NCBI RefSeq assembly: GCF_003028575.1
Contig: NZ_PYUD01000012.1
Coordinates: forward strand, 1 to 54,371
Length of the DNA stretch: 54,371 nucleotides
DNA from: Halomonas urumqiensis
Lineage (GTDB): Bacteria; Pseudomonadota; Gammaproteobacteria; Pseudomonadales; Halomonadaceae
Direction: 5' to 3'
The notes below the pieces were generated by a model. That model made no database searches and had not been told where the DNA came from. It saw only the letters and a program-made list of their open reading frames with translations. A program made the position numbers and the translations under genes. Positions 10,499 through 18,945 of the stretch are shown piece by piece. Each line of letters begins with the position of its first letter. The stretch's first letter is position 1.

Positions 10499-10553
10499 CG
10501 TGGAATCGTTGTCATGTCACATGAGAAAGTCGCGGCGTGAAAAAGGCAACCCC

Positions 10554-12074
10554 TCATTCACTGTCGATTTCCACCTCGGCATCCACCTCGCGATCCAGCA
10601 GGTACTGGCTGAGCAGTCCCACCGGGCGGCCGCTGGCGCCTTTCTGCTTGCCGGAGCTCCAGGCGGTACCGGCGATATCCAGGTGCGCCCAGGGGAAAGT
10701 GTCGGCGAAGCGTGACAGGAAGCAGGCCGCCGTGATGGTGCCGGCCGGGCGCCCGCCGATGTTGGCGAGATCGGCAAAGTTGGACTCCAGCTGCTCCTGG
10801 TACTCGTCCCACAACGGCAGGTGCCAGGCGCGGTCCCAGGCGGTTTCGCCGGCGTCGAGCAGGTCGAGTGCCAGGTCGTCGTCATTGGAGAGCAGGCCAG
10901 TGGCGTGGTGCCCGAGCGCGATGATCGCGGCCCCGGTGAGGGTGGCGATATCCACGACGCTTGCCGGCTTGAAGCGCTCGGCGTAGGTCAGCGCATCGCA
11001 CAGCACCAGGCGACCCTCGGCGTCGGTGTTGAGGACCTCCACCGTCAGGCCCTTGAGCGTCTTGATGATGTCACCCGGCTTGGTGGCGCGGCCATCGGGC
11101 ATGTTCTCGGCGGCGGCCACGATGAACACCAGATTCAGGCGTGGCTTGATGGCAAGCATTGCCTTCACGGTGCCAAAGACGCTCGCCGCGCCGCACATGT
11201 CGAACTTCATCTCGTCCATGGCCTCGCCGGGCTTCAGCGAGATGCCGCCGGTATCGAAGGTGATGCCCTTGCCGACCAGCACATGAGGTGCTTCATCGGG
11301 ATTCTCGGCGCCCTGGTACTTCATCACGATCAGTCGCGAGGGTTGGTCGCTGCCGCGTCCCACCGAGAGCAGGCTGTGGGCACCCAGCGCCTCTAGCGCT
11401 TCCTCATCGAGGATCTCCACTGCCAGCGCGCCATTGGATGCCTCGCCCAGCGCTTCCGCCTGCTCGGCAAGGTAACTCGGGGTGCAGACGTTGCCCGGCA
11501 GGTTGCCAAGCGTGCGGGTGTAGGCCACTCCTTCGCCGATGGCGTCGCCGATACGCGCCCCGGCACGCGCCGCATCGGCATTGCCGCCTTCGCTGACCAG
11601 CAGGGCGACCTGGGAAAGCCTCGGCCTGGGGGCCTTTTCCGACTTGAACTCGTCGAAGCGATAGACGGCACGATGGGCGGCTTCGGCCACCATGCGGGCC
11701 TTCCAGTCGCACTGGCGGTCAGGCACAGGCACATCGGTGAAGGCCACAGCGACATCGTCGGCGGGAAGTGCCGCGATGGCCGAGAAGGCGGCATCCAGCG
11801 CCTTGCGAAAGGCGGCTTCCCGGCACGTCTCGCGCTTGCCAAGGCCCACCAGCAGCAGCCGTTCGGCGCCCAGCCCCGGGGCGAAGGGAATCATCTGCAC
11901 GCTGCCCAGCTTGGCATCGAAATCGCCGCGCTCGATCAGCTGGCCGATCAGCCGCTCACTGGCGTCATCGAGGCGTTCGGCGGTCGGCAACAGGTCACCA
12001 TCCTCGAACACCGGGATCACGAGGCAGGGTGTCTCGACCTTGGCGGGATTACCCGTCTGAACTGGGAATTCCAT
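10554..12074 (-). CDS. pepA: Leucyl aminopeptidase (cytosol aminopeptidase)
   Basis: A 506-aa M17 family metallopeptidase that removes N-terminal residues from peptides; E. coli PepA also acts as a DNA-binding protein. The two-metal centre is visible in VGKGITFDTGGISLK (Lys and Asp ligands), MKFDMCGAASV, and the signature NTDAEGRLVL, with the second lysine in the first segment and Arg in the last. The N-terminal domain (residues 1-160) is less conserved. ATG at 12074 follows GGAG in GGAGACACC. It is divergent from lptF, a common arrangement in proteobacteria, and the 222-bp gap must hold both promoters. Confidence 0.96.
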   Translation of the reverse strand: MEFPVQTGNPAKVETPCLVIPVFEDGDLLPTAERLDDASERLIGQLIERGDFDAKLGSVQMIPFAPGLGAERLLLVGLGKRETCREAAFRKALDAAFSAIAALPADDVAVAFTDVPVPDRQCDWKARMVAEAAHRAVYRFDEFKSEKAPRPRLSQVALLVSEGGNADAARAGARIGDAIGEGVAYTRTLGNLPGNVCTPSYLAEQAEALGEASNGALAVEILDEEALEALGAHSLLSVGRGSDQPSRLIVMKYQGAENPDEAPHVLVGKGITFDTGGISLKPGEAMDEMKFDMCGAASVFGTVKAMLAIKPRLNLVFIVAAAENMPDGRATKPGDIIKTLKGLTVEVLNTDAEGRLVLCDALTYAERFKPASVVDIATLTGAAIIALGHHATGLLSNDDDLALDLLDAGETAWDRAWHLPLWDEYQEQLESNFADLANIGGRPAGTITAACFLSRFADTFPWAHLDIAGTAWSSGKQKGASGRPVGLLSQYLLDREVDAEVEIDSE

Positions 12075-12202
12075 GGTGTCTCCACTAGACAAGCAAGTAA
12101 GGTAAGGGACGATATGGGTGCGAGGAACACGCCGTGCAACCCCTTGGCATCCAGGGTTACCGAATGCTGCGCCAGCCAACGCATCAAGTGCCGCATGCAG
12201 GG

Positions 12203-12231
12203 GTTACAACCCCCGGGGGATTCTGGATAAT
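12203..12231 (+). promoter_or_regulatory. Putative lptFG promoter
   Basis: GTTACA (12203-12208, 4/6 to consensus) and GATAAT (12226-12231) are separated by 17 bp in the pepA-lptF gap. The predicted transcript start would be near 12238, about 60 nt before the lptF ATG. Confidence 0.4.
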
Positions 12232-12296
12232 GCCGGCACGTTGCCTTGTCGCTCCAGTGTACCGAAGGCATGGCCCCATTGCATGGCAGACGCCGC

Positions 12297-13379
12297 ATGA
12301 TCATCTTTCGATATCTGACCCGCGAGATCCTGTTGACCATGGCGGCCGTTGCCGGCGTGCTGTTGCTGGTGATCATGGGCAGCCGGTTCATCCGCTACTT
12401 CGGCAATGCGGCCGAAGGCGAGATTCCGGTCACCATCCTCGGCACGCTGATGCTCCATCATCTGCCGGGCTTTCTCGAGCTGATCCTGCCACTGGCGTTC
12501 TTTCTCGGCATCCTGCTGGCCTATGGGCAGCTCTACCTGAACAGCGAAATCACCGTGCTGGTGGCGTGCGGCACCAGCCCCAACCGGCTGTTGCAGGTGA
12601 GCATGGTGCCGGCCACGCTGGTCGCGGTGCTGGTGGCGCTGTGCAGCCTGTGGTTGACCCCCGCCGGTGCGCTGCAGACCGAGGTGATGCTCGAGGAGCA
12701 GCGCAGCCAGCTGGATTTCTCGGCACTGGCCCCGGGCCGCTTCCAGGATTTCGGCAGTGGCCGCACCGCCTACACCGAGGGCATGAACGATGACCAGAGC
12801 CGCATGCAGGGGGTGTTCATCAGCGAGCGCCAACGCCGTGGCGATGGCACCCCCGAGAGTGTGGTGACCCGTGCAGAGAGCGGCTACCAGACTGTCGATC
12901 CCGATACCGGCAGTCGCTTCCTGGTGCTGGCCGATGGCCAGCGCTACAGCGTCGAGCCCGGACGCCATCAGGCCGAACGGCTGATCTTCGATACCTATGC
13001 GGTCAGGCTCTCCCAGGCTGCCCAGGGGGATGACCTCGATTCCCCCGAATACGCCACCACCGCTGCACTGCTGATGGACGATTCTTCTGCGGCTCAGGCT
13101 CAATTGCAGTGGCGGCTGGGGATGCCGTTGATGGTGTTCATCCTGACCTTGATGGCGATGCCGCTGTCACGCGTCAATCCGCGCCAGGGGCGCTTCGCCA
13201 AGTTGCTGCCGGCCATGTTCCTGCATATTGCCTACCTCAGCCTGCTGCTGGCCGCACTGGATGCCATCGGGCGTGGCAGCCTGCCGGCGATCATTGGCAT
13301 GTGGCCGATCCATGCCGCGTTTCTGGCACTAGGGGTGATGATGACGCTGCAGGCCCAGCGCAGGGGGATAGGTGGATGA
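12297..13379 (+). CDS. lptF: LPS export ABC transporter permease LptF
   Basis: A 360-aa inner-membrane subunit of the LptB2FGC complex that extracts lipopolysaccharide from the inner membrane. Three hydrophobic helices at the N-terminus (ILLTMAAVAGVLLLVIMGSRF, GFLELILPLAFFLGILLAYGQL, VPATLVAVLVALCSLWLT), a periplasmic beta-jellyroll domain (~130-265) and three C-terminal helices (MPLMVFILTLMAMPLSRV...) are visible. The start is set at ATG 12297 by homology of MIIFRYLTREILLTM; no strong ribosome-binding site is visible. The stop overlaps the lptG start by 4 bp (ATGA), so the two are translationally coupled. Confidence 0.95.
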   Translation: MIIFRYLTREILLTMAAVAGVLLLVIMGSRFIRYFGNAAEGEIPVTILGTLMLHHLPGFLELILPLAFFLGILLAYGQLYLNSEITVLVACGTSPNRLLQVSMVPATLVAVLVALCSLWLTPAGALQTEVMLEEQRSQLDFSALAPGRFQDFGSGRTAYTEGMNDDQSRMQGVFISERQRRGDGTPESVVTRAESGYQTVDPDTGSRFLVLADGQRYSVEPGRHQAERLIFDTYAVRLSQAAQGDDLDSPEYATTAALLMDDSSAAQAQLQWRLGMPLMVFILTLMAMPLSRVNPRQGRFAKLLPAMFLHIAYLSLLLAALDAIGRGSLPAIIGMWPIHAAFLALGVMMTLQAQRRGIGG

Positions 13380-14440
13380 TCGCCGATCGTTTCGACCGTT
13401 ACCTGGCGCGCAACGTGCTCGGCGCCATCCTCGTCGTCCAGGTGGTGCTGCTGGGGCTTGACCTGGTGATCACCTACATCAACGACCTTGGCGACGTGGA
13501 AGGGGAGTACGGCGCCTTCCAGGTACTGCTTTACTTGATCATGCGGCTGCCCTGGCGCTTCTATCAGTACTCGCCGGTGGGCGTGCTGATCGGCGCGCTG
13601 ATCGGGCTTGGCAGCATGGCATCCAGCAACGAGCTGACGGTGATGCGGGCGGCTGGACGCTCGCTGGCGCGTATCCTGTGGGGTGCGATGAAACCGATCA
13701 TCCTGGTGGTCGCGGTGGTGCTGTTGATCGCCGAGTTCGTCAGCCCCCGCACCGAGCAGTTCGCCAGTGCCTGGCGGCTCGAGCGCATTCAGGGCACGGG
13801 CGCGGTGGTGACCCAGCAGGGTGGCTGGCAGCGTGAGGACGACAGCATCTATCGCTTCGGCGCCATCCGTGCCGACGACACTGTGCTGGATCTGACCCGC
13901 TACCGCTTCGATGACCGCACCCTTCGCGAAGCGATGAGCGCCGAGCGTGCCGTATGGCGGGACAGCGGCTGGCAACTCGAGAATGTCGCGATCACCCGGA
14001 TCGAGGAAGAGCGAACCGAGACCGAGCACCATGCGACGCACGTATGGGACACCAGCCTGACCCCAGCCCAGCTCGATCGCCTGCTGCGTGATGTGGAGAG
14101 CCAGGCGCCCAGTGAGCTCTGGGCCTATGCCGGTTATCTGCGCGACCAGGGGCAGCAGGCCACCGAGCCGCTGCTGCACTTCTGGCAGAAGATGCTGATG
14201 CCGCTGACCATGGGGTCACTGGTGCTGGTGGCGGCCTCCTTCGTGTTCGGCCCGCTGCGTAGCGTGGCCGCGGGGACTCGGGTCTTCTACGGCGTGATCA
14301 CCGGGCTTTCGTTCAAGTACCTGCAGGATCTTCTGGCACCCGCCTCCATGGTGTTCGGCTTCTCGCCGGCCTGGGCGGTGCTGGCGCCCACGTTTATCTG
14401 CGCGGTGGTAGGGTTCTACCTCTTGCGGCGCACCGGTTAG
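13376..14440 (+). CDS. lptG: LPS export ABC transporter permease LptG
   Basis: A 354-aa partner of LptF in the LPS export complex. Helices: VLGAILVVQVVLLGLDLVITYI, YSPVGVLIGALIGLGSMASSNELTVMRAAG (coupling region with ELTVMRAAG) and IILVVAVVLLIAEFVSP, then the periplasmic domain (residues ~95-265) and C-terminal helices starting MLMPLTMGSLVLVAASFVFGPLR. The ATG lies inside the lptF stop region. Downstream, an RDD protein gene starts 34 bp later on the same strand and may be in the same transcript. Confidence 0.95.
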   Translation: MIADRFDRYLARNVLGAILVVQVVLLGLDLVITYINDLGDVEGEYGAFQVLLYLIMRLPWRFYQYSPVGVLIGALIGLGSMASSNELTVMRAAGRSLARILWGAMKPIILVVAVVLLIAEFVSPRTEQFASAWRLERIQGTGAVVTQQGGWQREDDSIYRFGAIRADDTVLDLTRYRFDDRTLREAMSAERAVWRDSGWQLENVAITRIEEERTETEHHATHVWDTSLTPAQLDRLLRDVESQAPSELWAYAGYLRDQGQQATEPLLHFWQKMLMPLTMGSLVLVAASFVFGPLRSVAAGTRVFYGVITGLSFKYLQDLLAPASMVFGFSPAWAVLAPTFICAVVGFYLLRRTG

Positions 14441-14474
14441 CATCGCACGTTTCAGTGTGACAACAGGACGTTTC

Positions 14475-14963
14475 ATGCAACGACGCTTCGGTAATCTCGA
14501 TGATGTATGGCCGGCGGGCCTGGCCCGCCGAGTTGGTGCCATGATCTACGACGCCTTCCTGGTGGTGGCGATCTGGATCCTGTTTACCGGGCTGCATCTG
14601 TTGTTCGTGCGCCATGTGCTTGGCATTCCCGCCGAACAGGTGGCGGTGGGTGCCGCCCAGGTGCTGTCGCTGCGTCTGTTGCTGTTTGTCGCGGCGTTTA
14701 CCTTCTTCGCCTTTTTCTGGACCCGCGGTGGCATGACCCTGGGCATGCAGGCCTGGCGGCTGCGCGTGCAGACTATCGATGGCTACACCATCACCCTGAT
14801 GCAAAGCCTGATCCGCTACCTGGTGGCCTGGTTATCGGTGGCGGCCTTCGGGCTCGGCTATTTATGGATCCTGTTCGACAGCGAGCGGCGCAGCTGGCCG
14901 GATATCGTCTCCGGCACGCGGGTGGTGGTACTTCCCAAGCCGCGCAAGAACTCGCCGCGATGA
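14475..14963 (+). CDS. RDD family membrane protein
   Basis: A 162-aa membrane protein with the RDD hallmark: an Arg early (AGLARRVGAMIYDAFL) and Asp residues at the first and last helices (FDSERRSWPDIVSGTRVV). Three hydrophobic helices: AFLVVAIWILFTGLHLLFV, LRLLLFVAAFTFFAFFW and SLIRYLVAWLSVAAFGLGYLWILF. The TLGMQAWRLRVQTIDG motif is typical. Function is unknown for most members; ion transport (Na+/H+ exchange) has been shown for one halophile protein, which is suggestive but not evidence here. ATG 14475 has AGGA upstream; the GTG at 14457 is not needed. Confidence 0.82.
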   Translation: MQRRFGNLDDVWPAGLARRVGAMIYDAFLVVAIWILFTGLHLLFVRHVLGIPAEQVAVGAAQVLSLRLLLFVAAFTFFAFFWTRGGMTLGMQAWRLRVQTIDGYTITLMQSLIRYLVAWLSVAAFGLGYLWILFDSERRSWPDIVSGTRVVVLPKPRKNSPR

Positions 14964-15016
14964 AGGCTGCCCAATAAGGATAATCGTCTCATCGAGGGCG
15001 TTGTCAGTATTGGGGG

Positions 15017-15049
15017 TTGCAATAGCCTATGCGAATCATTTACATTTGC
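15017..15049 (+). promoter_or_regulatory. Putative Fur box over a bfd promoter
   Basis: TTGCAA (15017-15022) and TACATT (15041-15046) are spaced 18 bp and form a possible promoter. The 19-mer GCGAATCATTTACATTTGC (15031-15049) agrees with the Fur consensus at about 11 of 19 positions and covers the -10. That placement would let Fe-Fur repress bfd, as is known for this gene in several gammaproteobacteria. Confidence 0.5.
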
Positions 15050-15077
15050 TCCTGCAATCAGCAGCGAGGTGATGTTC

Positions 15078-15284
15078 ATGTACGTATGTCTCTGCAAGGG
15101 AGTCTCCGATCACCGGATTCGTCAATCCGTCGAGGAGGGCGCCCGTAGCTGGCGCGACGTGCAGCGTGAGACGGGGTGCGGCACTCAGTGCGGCAAGTGT
15201 GCGTGCCTGGGCAAGAGCATCACCCGCGAAGCGGTCAAGAGCGAATTGCTGATGAACTCGGAAGATCTCGCCTACGCCGTTTGA
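15078..15284 (+). CDS. bfd: Bacterioferritin-associated ferredoxin
   Basis: A 68-aa [2Fe-2S] protein that reduces ferric iron inside bacterioferritin so that it can be released. The four Cys ligands appear as CLC near the N-terminus and the later CGTQCGKC group, the Bfd arrangement. The start MYVCLCKGVSD at ATG 15078 matches the family; GAGG at 15066-15069 is 8 bp upstream, which excludes the earlier GTG and ATG. bfr follows 195 bp later. The Fur-like site upstream predicts induction in low iron. Confidence 0.93.
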   Translation: MYVCLCKGVSDHRIRQSVEEGARSWRDVQRETGCGTQCGKCACLGKSITREAVKSELLMNSEDLAYAV

Positions 15285-15375
15285 ACTTTTCGCATGACTT
15301 TTCCGGCGGCCCTTCAATGAGCACGTGCCCCGAACGCCAATCACTCTCGTTTTTGTTATCAACTTTCTGATTTAA

Positions 15376-15403
15376 TTGATTTTTTGCCGTAGTCGCCTAG
15401 ACT
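15376..15403 (+). promoter_or_regulatory. Putative bfr promoter
   Basis: TTGATT (15376-15381) and TAGACT (15398-15403) with a 16-bp spacer lie in an AT-rich stretch ahead of bfr. A separate promoter would allow bfr and bfd to respond to iron differently. By-eye call only. Confidence 0.35.
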
Positions 15404-15479
15404 GTCCAACAGGCAGTTGGCACGCCCGTGCGCGTCATGCCATGCTGAATGATCCCCCACGAGAGCGACAGGTGAAGTC

Positions 15480-15962
15480 ATGAAAGGCGACAGCAAGGTC
15501 ATCGAACATCTCAACAAGGCCCTCGGCAATGAGCTGGTGGCCATCAATCAGTATTTCCTGCACGCTAAGATGTACAAGGACTGGGGTCTCAAGGTGCTGG
15601 CGAAGTGGGAGTACGACGAGTCCATCGAGGAGATGCAGCACGCCGACAAGCTGATCGAGCGTATCCTGTTCCTCGAAGGGGTCCCCAATCTTCAGGATCT
15701 TGGCAAGCTGCACATTGGCGAGAACGTACGCGAAATGCTCGAGAGCGACCTCAAGATCGAGCATGAGGGTCGCAACGACTATATCGCCGCCATCACCTAC
15801 TGCGAGCAGGTCAAGGACTACGTGACCCGCGACCTGTTCCGCGACATCCTCGCCGATGAAGAAGACCATATCGATCATATCGAGACCGAGCTTGGTCTGA
15901 TCGACAAGGTCGGCATCGAGAACTACATGCTCAAGCAGATGCAGGAAGCCGGCGAGCAGTAA
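15480..15962 (+). CDS. bfr: Bacterioferritin
   Basis: A 160-aa haem-containing ferritin that stores iron as a 24-mer. All ferroxidase ligands are present at the standard positions: Glu18, Glu51, His54, Glu94, Glu127 and His130. The haem ligand Met52 is also present, so this is a catalytically complete, haem-binding form rather than a structural partner subunit. Start at ATG 15480 with GACAGGTG upstream. It lies downstream of bfd, and a hairpin follows at 16020. Confidence 0.95.
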   Translation: MKGDSKVIEHLNKALGNELVAINQYFLHAKMYKDWGLKVLAKWEYDESIEEMQHADKLIERILFLEGVPNLQDLGKLHIGENVREMLESDLKIEHEGRNDYIAAITYCEQVKDYVTRDLFRDILADEEDHIDHIETELGLIDKVGIENYMLKQMQEAGEQ

Positions 15963-16019
15963 CCCCGTCTGTCGCCTGGGATCGTCCAACAGGATGACCT
16001 CCTGCACGAGAAGAGAACC

Positions 16020-16045
16020 GGACCGACGCCCCAGGGCGTCGGTCC
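16020..16045 (+). terminator. Hairpin after bfr
   Basis: Perfect 11-bp stem GGACCGACGCC / GGCGTCGGTCC with loop CCAG, 57 bp after the bfr stop. No T-run follows, so it may end the transcript only weakly or protect its 3' end. Confidence 0.5.
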
Positions 16046-16091
16046 TGCGTTGGTGGCCCAGTCGTTGCTCCCCACATGTATCCCGCCAGGA

Positions 16092-16108
16092 TGATCTACG
16101 CTGGTGCA
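16092..16108 (+). promoter_or_regulatory. Putative NtrC enhancer box 1
   Basis: TGATCTACGCTGGTGCA matches the 17-bp NtrC consensus TGCACYAWWWTRGTGCA at about 12 positions, with a perfect right half-site TGGTGCA. Centre at 16100, about 156 bp before the transcript start predicted from the sigma54 promoter. Confidence 0.55.
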
Positions 16109-16133
16109 AGTGAACGCCCTGTCAGTACCCGCC

Positions 16134-16150
16134 TGCACCCCTGTGGTGAA
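16134..16150 (+). promoter_or_regulatory. Putative NtrC enhancer box 2
   Basis: TGCACCCCTGTGGTGAA matches the NtrC consensus at about 13 of 17 positions, with a perfect left half-site TGCACC. Centre at 16142, exactly 42 bp (four helical turns) from box 1 and about 114 bp before the predicted start, close to the -140/-108 layout known at E. coli glnAp2. Confidence 0.6.
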
Positions 16151-16228
16151 GAGCGGCCGGCACCCGGCGGCCGCGATGCGCCACCGTATGGAGGGTCGAG
16201 GCCCAGCCGGATGGCCGGGCCCGGCGAG

Positions 16229-16245
16229 TTGGCAGGAATGCTGCA
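16229..16245 (+). promoter_or_regulatory. Putative sigma54 (-24/-12) promoter
   Basis: TTGGCAGGAATGCTGCA has GG (16231-16232) and GC (16243-16244) separated by the required 10 bases and differs from TTGGCACG-N4-TTGCA at two fixed positions. Predicted start near 16256 gives a ~55-nt leader before the ABC transporter's first ATG (16312). No good sigma70 promoter is visible in this gap. Confidence 0.65.
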
Positions 16246-16311
16246 TCAGCAAGAAGAGCTTCATTAGCACAAAGAGAACAACATCTTCTAGCATCCGCGA
16301 GGGGTAACATC

Positions 16312-17349
16312 ATGAGCCGTCATCTTCTGCATTCCGCGGGCGTTCTTGTCGCCCTGGCGTTGGCCGGCACCAGTGCGGCCCAGGCCAATGACACCGCCAT
16401 CCGCTTCCAGCTCGACTGGCGCTTCGAGGGGCCTTCCGCGCCTTTCCTGATGGCTGTCGAACGCGGTTACTTCGCGGACGAGGGGCTGGATGTGCAGATC
16501 GACTCCGGCAGCGGCTCGGCGGGCGCCATCAATCGCGTGGCCTCCGGTGCCTATGAGATGGGCTTCGGCGATCTCAACGCACTGGTGGAATTTCTCGCCG
16601 AGAACCCCGATGCGCCGGGTATCCAAGGGGTTTACGTAGTTTACGATGGCACGCCGGCGGCGGTCTTCGCGCGCAAGGATCGCGACATCGAGACGCCTGC
16701 CGATCTCGAAGGCAAGGCACTTGCGGCGCCGGCCTTTGACACCGGCTATCGGGCCTGGGGCATCTTCGCCGCCGCCAACGATCTCGCGGCCGATTCGGTG
16801 GAGTGGCAGAACGTCGACCCGACCCTGCGCGAGACGCTGCTGGTGCGTGGCGACGTCGATGCCATCACCGGTTTCTACTTCACCAGTCTGCTCAATCTCG
16901 AAGGACGCGGCATGGGAGAGGAAGACCTCACCATCCTGCCGTTCTCAGACTACGGTGTGCCGCTCTATGGCAATGCGATCATCGCAAGCGAAGCCTTTGC
17001 CGAGGAGAACCCGGAGGCCGTGGAAGGCTTTCTGCGCGCCTTCAACCGTGCTCTGGAAGAGACCCTGGCCGATCCGGATGGCGCCATCGACTACGTGCGA
17101 AACCGTGATGAGTTGATCGACGTGGAGATGGAGACCCGTCGCCTGAAACTTGCCATCGAGAGCGTGATCGATACCGAAGACGCGCGAGCCAACGGTGTGG
17201 GTGCGGTGGATGAAGAGCGCCTGGCCAACGCCATCCAACTGGTCGCCGATGCCTACGAGCTGCCCTCGGTGCCGACTACCGACCAGGTGTTCAACGCCGC
17301 CTTCCTGCCGCCCAAGGAGCAGCGCATGATCTTCCCCGAGGGGCCGTGA
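16312..17349 (+). CDS. NMT1/ThiY-type ABC transporter substrate-binding protein
   Basis: A 345-aa periplasmic binding protein with signal peptide (residues 1-25, ending AAQA). The domain resembles NMT1/THI5 and SsuA/ThiY proteins: FQLDWRFEGPSAPFLMAVERGYFADEGLDV opens it, followed by GSGSAGAINRVASGAYEMGFGDLNALVEF and ADLEGKALAAPAFDTG. Such proteins bind pyrimidines, riboflavin or other N-containing small molecules; the exact ligand cannot be read from the sequence. Start ATG 16312 has GAGGGG nearby. It is the first gene of a three-gene operon, and the sigma54/NtrC region upstream predicts expression under nitrogen limitation, so a nitrogen-rich substrate is likely. Confidence 0.85.
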   Translation: MSRHLLHSAGVLVALALAGTSAAQANDTAIRFQLDWRFEGPSAPFLMAVERGYFADEGLDVQIDSGSGSAGAINRVASGAYEMGFGDLNALVEFLAENPDAPGIQGVYVVYDGTPAAVFARKDRDIETPADLEGKALAAPAFDTGYRAWGIFAAANDLAADSVEWQNVDPTLRETLLVRGDVDAITGFYFTSLLNLEGRGMGEEDLTILPFSDYGVPLYGNAIIASEAFAEENPEAVEGFLRAFNRALEETLADPDGAIDYVRNRDELIDVEMETRRLKLAIESVIDTEDARANGVGAVDEERLANAIQLVADAYELPSVPTTDQVFNAAFLPPKEQRMIFPEGP

Positions 17350-17351
17350 GC

Positions 17352-18128
17352 ATGGCGTTCGTCGATTTCGACCGGGTCAGCCTGGCCTACGACGACAGCG
17401 GCAATGCCATCGAGGACATCACCCTTAAGATCGAGGAGGGTGAGTTCGTGGCCTTCGTTGGCCCCTCCGGCTGCGGCAAGTCGACCTTCATGAAGCTCTG
17501 CACCGGGTTGCACGGCCCCACTGGCGGCCAGGTGCGGGTGGACGACGAGCCGGTGGGCGGGCCGCTGAAGATCTCCGGCATGGCGTTCCAGAACGCCAAT
17601 CTGCTGCCCTGGCGCACCACGCTCGACAACGTGCTGCTGCCGCTGGAGATCGTCAAGCCGTACCGCCACGAGTTTCGCCGGCGCCGCGAGGAGTTCGTCG
17701 GCTGGGCGCGCGACCTGTTGCGGACCGTGGGGCTCGAGGGTTACGAGGACCAGTATCCCTGGCAGCTCTCGGGGGGGATGCAGCAGCGCGCCTCGATCTG
17801 TCGGGCATTGATTCATCGCCCGCGCCTGTTGATGCTCGATGAGCCGTTCGCTGCGCTGGACGCCTTCACCCGCGAGGAGCTGTGGTGCGTGCTGCGCGAC
17901 CTCTGGGAAGCCCAGCGCTTCACCGTGGTGCTGGTGACCCATGATCTGCGTGAGGCGGCCTTCCTGGCCGACACCGTCTACGTGATGAGCCGCCGCCCTG
18001 GGCGCATCATCGAGCGTCGGCAGATCGACCTGCCACGCCCGCGGGAGCTCGCTACCACCTACGAGGCGCCGTTCATCGAGCTGGTGCAGGCACTGCGTGC
18101 CCAGATCGGCGAGATCAGAAGCGCGTGA
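17352..18128 (+). CDS. ABC transporter ATP-binding protein (TauB/SsuB-like)
   Basis: A 258-aa ATPase for the NMT1-type importer. Walker [10 protein letters not shown] (about residues 37-45), Q-loop MAFQNANLLPWRT, signature LSGGMQQRASICRAL and Walker B LLMLDEPFAALD with the H-loop LVTHDLREA are all intact. The ATG at 17352 is 8 bp after GAGGGG; a GTG at 17346 overlaps the previous stop codon and is the alternative. Closest by pattern to the nitrate/sulfonate/taurine group. Confidence 0.9.
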   Translation: MAFVDFDRVSLAYDDSGNAIEDITLKIEEGEFVAFVGPSGCGKSTFMKLCTGLHGPTGGQVRVDDEPVGGPLKISGMAFQNANLLPWRTTLDNVLLPLEIVKPYRHEFRRRREEFVGWARDLLRTVGLEGYEDQYPWQLSGGMQQRASICRALIHRPRLLMLDEPFAALDAFTREELWCVLRDLWEAQRFTVVLVTHDLREAAFLADTVYVMSRRPGRIIERRQIDLPRPRELATTYEAPFIELVQALRAQIGEIRSA

Positions 18129-18171
18129 GGCGCCACGCACGCTACGCGGCCCCGGGCCGCCGGGAGGCACA

Positions 18172-18939
18172 ATGACCAACAAGGAAAAATGGCGCGAGCG
18201 CCTGGCGCCGTGGGTGGCGGTGGTGGTACTGGTGCTGATCTGGGAGGCGGCGGTGCGGCTGTTCGACGTGCCGTCGTTCATCTTCCCCAGCGCCTCGGCC
18301 ACCGCCCAGGCCCTGGTGACCTTCGCCGGCCCCATCGGCATGCACTCCTGGCAGACCTTGTGGACCACCATGGCGGGCTTCGCGCTTGGCGTGGTGGTGG
18401 GGTTGGGGCTGGGCTTCATCATCGGCTCGTCGCGCTTTCTCTACCACGCCTGCTACCCGCTGCTGGTCGGCTTCAATGCGATCCCCAAGGTCGCCTTCGT
18501 GCCGATCCTGGTGGTGTGGTTCGGCATCGGCTCGGTGCCGGCGATCCTCACTGCCTTCCTGATCTGCTTCTTTCCCATCGTGGTCAACGTGGCCACCGGC
18601 CTTGCGACCCTGGAGCCGGAACTGGAGGACGTGCTGCGGGTGCTCGGCGCGCGGCGGATGGACGTGCTGCTCAAGGTGGGGCTGCCGCGCTCGTTGCCGT
18701 ACTTCTTCGCCTCGCTGAAGGTCGCCATCACCCTGGCCTTCGTCGGCACCGTGGTCTCGGAAACGGTGGCCTCCAACCAGGGAATCGGTTACCTGATGAT
18801 GAGCGCCGGTTCGCAGATGCGCATGTCGCTGGTGTTCGCCGGGCTGATCGTGATCAGCGCCATGGCGATGGTGATGTATGAGCTGTTCGCGTTGCTGGAG
18901 AAGAGAATGACGGCCTGGGCGCACCGAGGCCAGAGGTAG
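18172..18939 (+). CDS. ABC transporter permease (TauC/SsuC/ThiX-like)
   Basis: A 255-aa inner-membrane permease with about six helices, beginning with WVAVVVLVLIWEAAVRLF. The EAA coupling loop is ELEDVLRVLGARRMDVLLKVGLPRSLPYF. GGGAGG at 18162 supports ATG 18172. The gene ends 6 bp from the convergent DUF1653 gene. With the two upstream genes it makes a complete importer. Confidence 0.9.
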   Translation: MTNKEKWRERLAPWVAVVVLVLIWEAAVRLFDVPSFIFPSASATAQALVTFAGPIGMHSWQTLWTTMAGFALGVVVGLGLGFIIGSSRFLYHACYPLLVGFNAIPKVAFVPILVVWFGIGSVPAILTAFLICFFPIVVNVATGLATLEPELEDVLRVLGARRMDVLLKVGLPRSLPYFFASLKVAITLAFVGTVVSETVASNQGIGYLMMSAGSQMRMSLVFAGLIVISAMAMVMYELFALLEKRMTAWAHRGQR

Positions 18940-18945
18940 GGCGCG

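Noticed and set aside
15963..16311. Riboswitch (TPP or xanthine/NMT1 type) upstream of the NMT1 importer
   Set aside because: I could not find the conserved THI-box blocks or another aptamer core; the gap is better explained by NtrC boxes and a sigma54 promoter, whose predicted leader is only ~55 nt.
17253..18422. 389-aa open frame on the minus strand
   Set aside because: Antisense to the ABC ATPase and permease genes, low-complexity composition, no recognisable domain.
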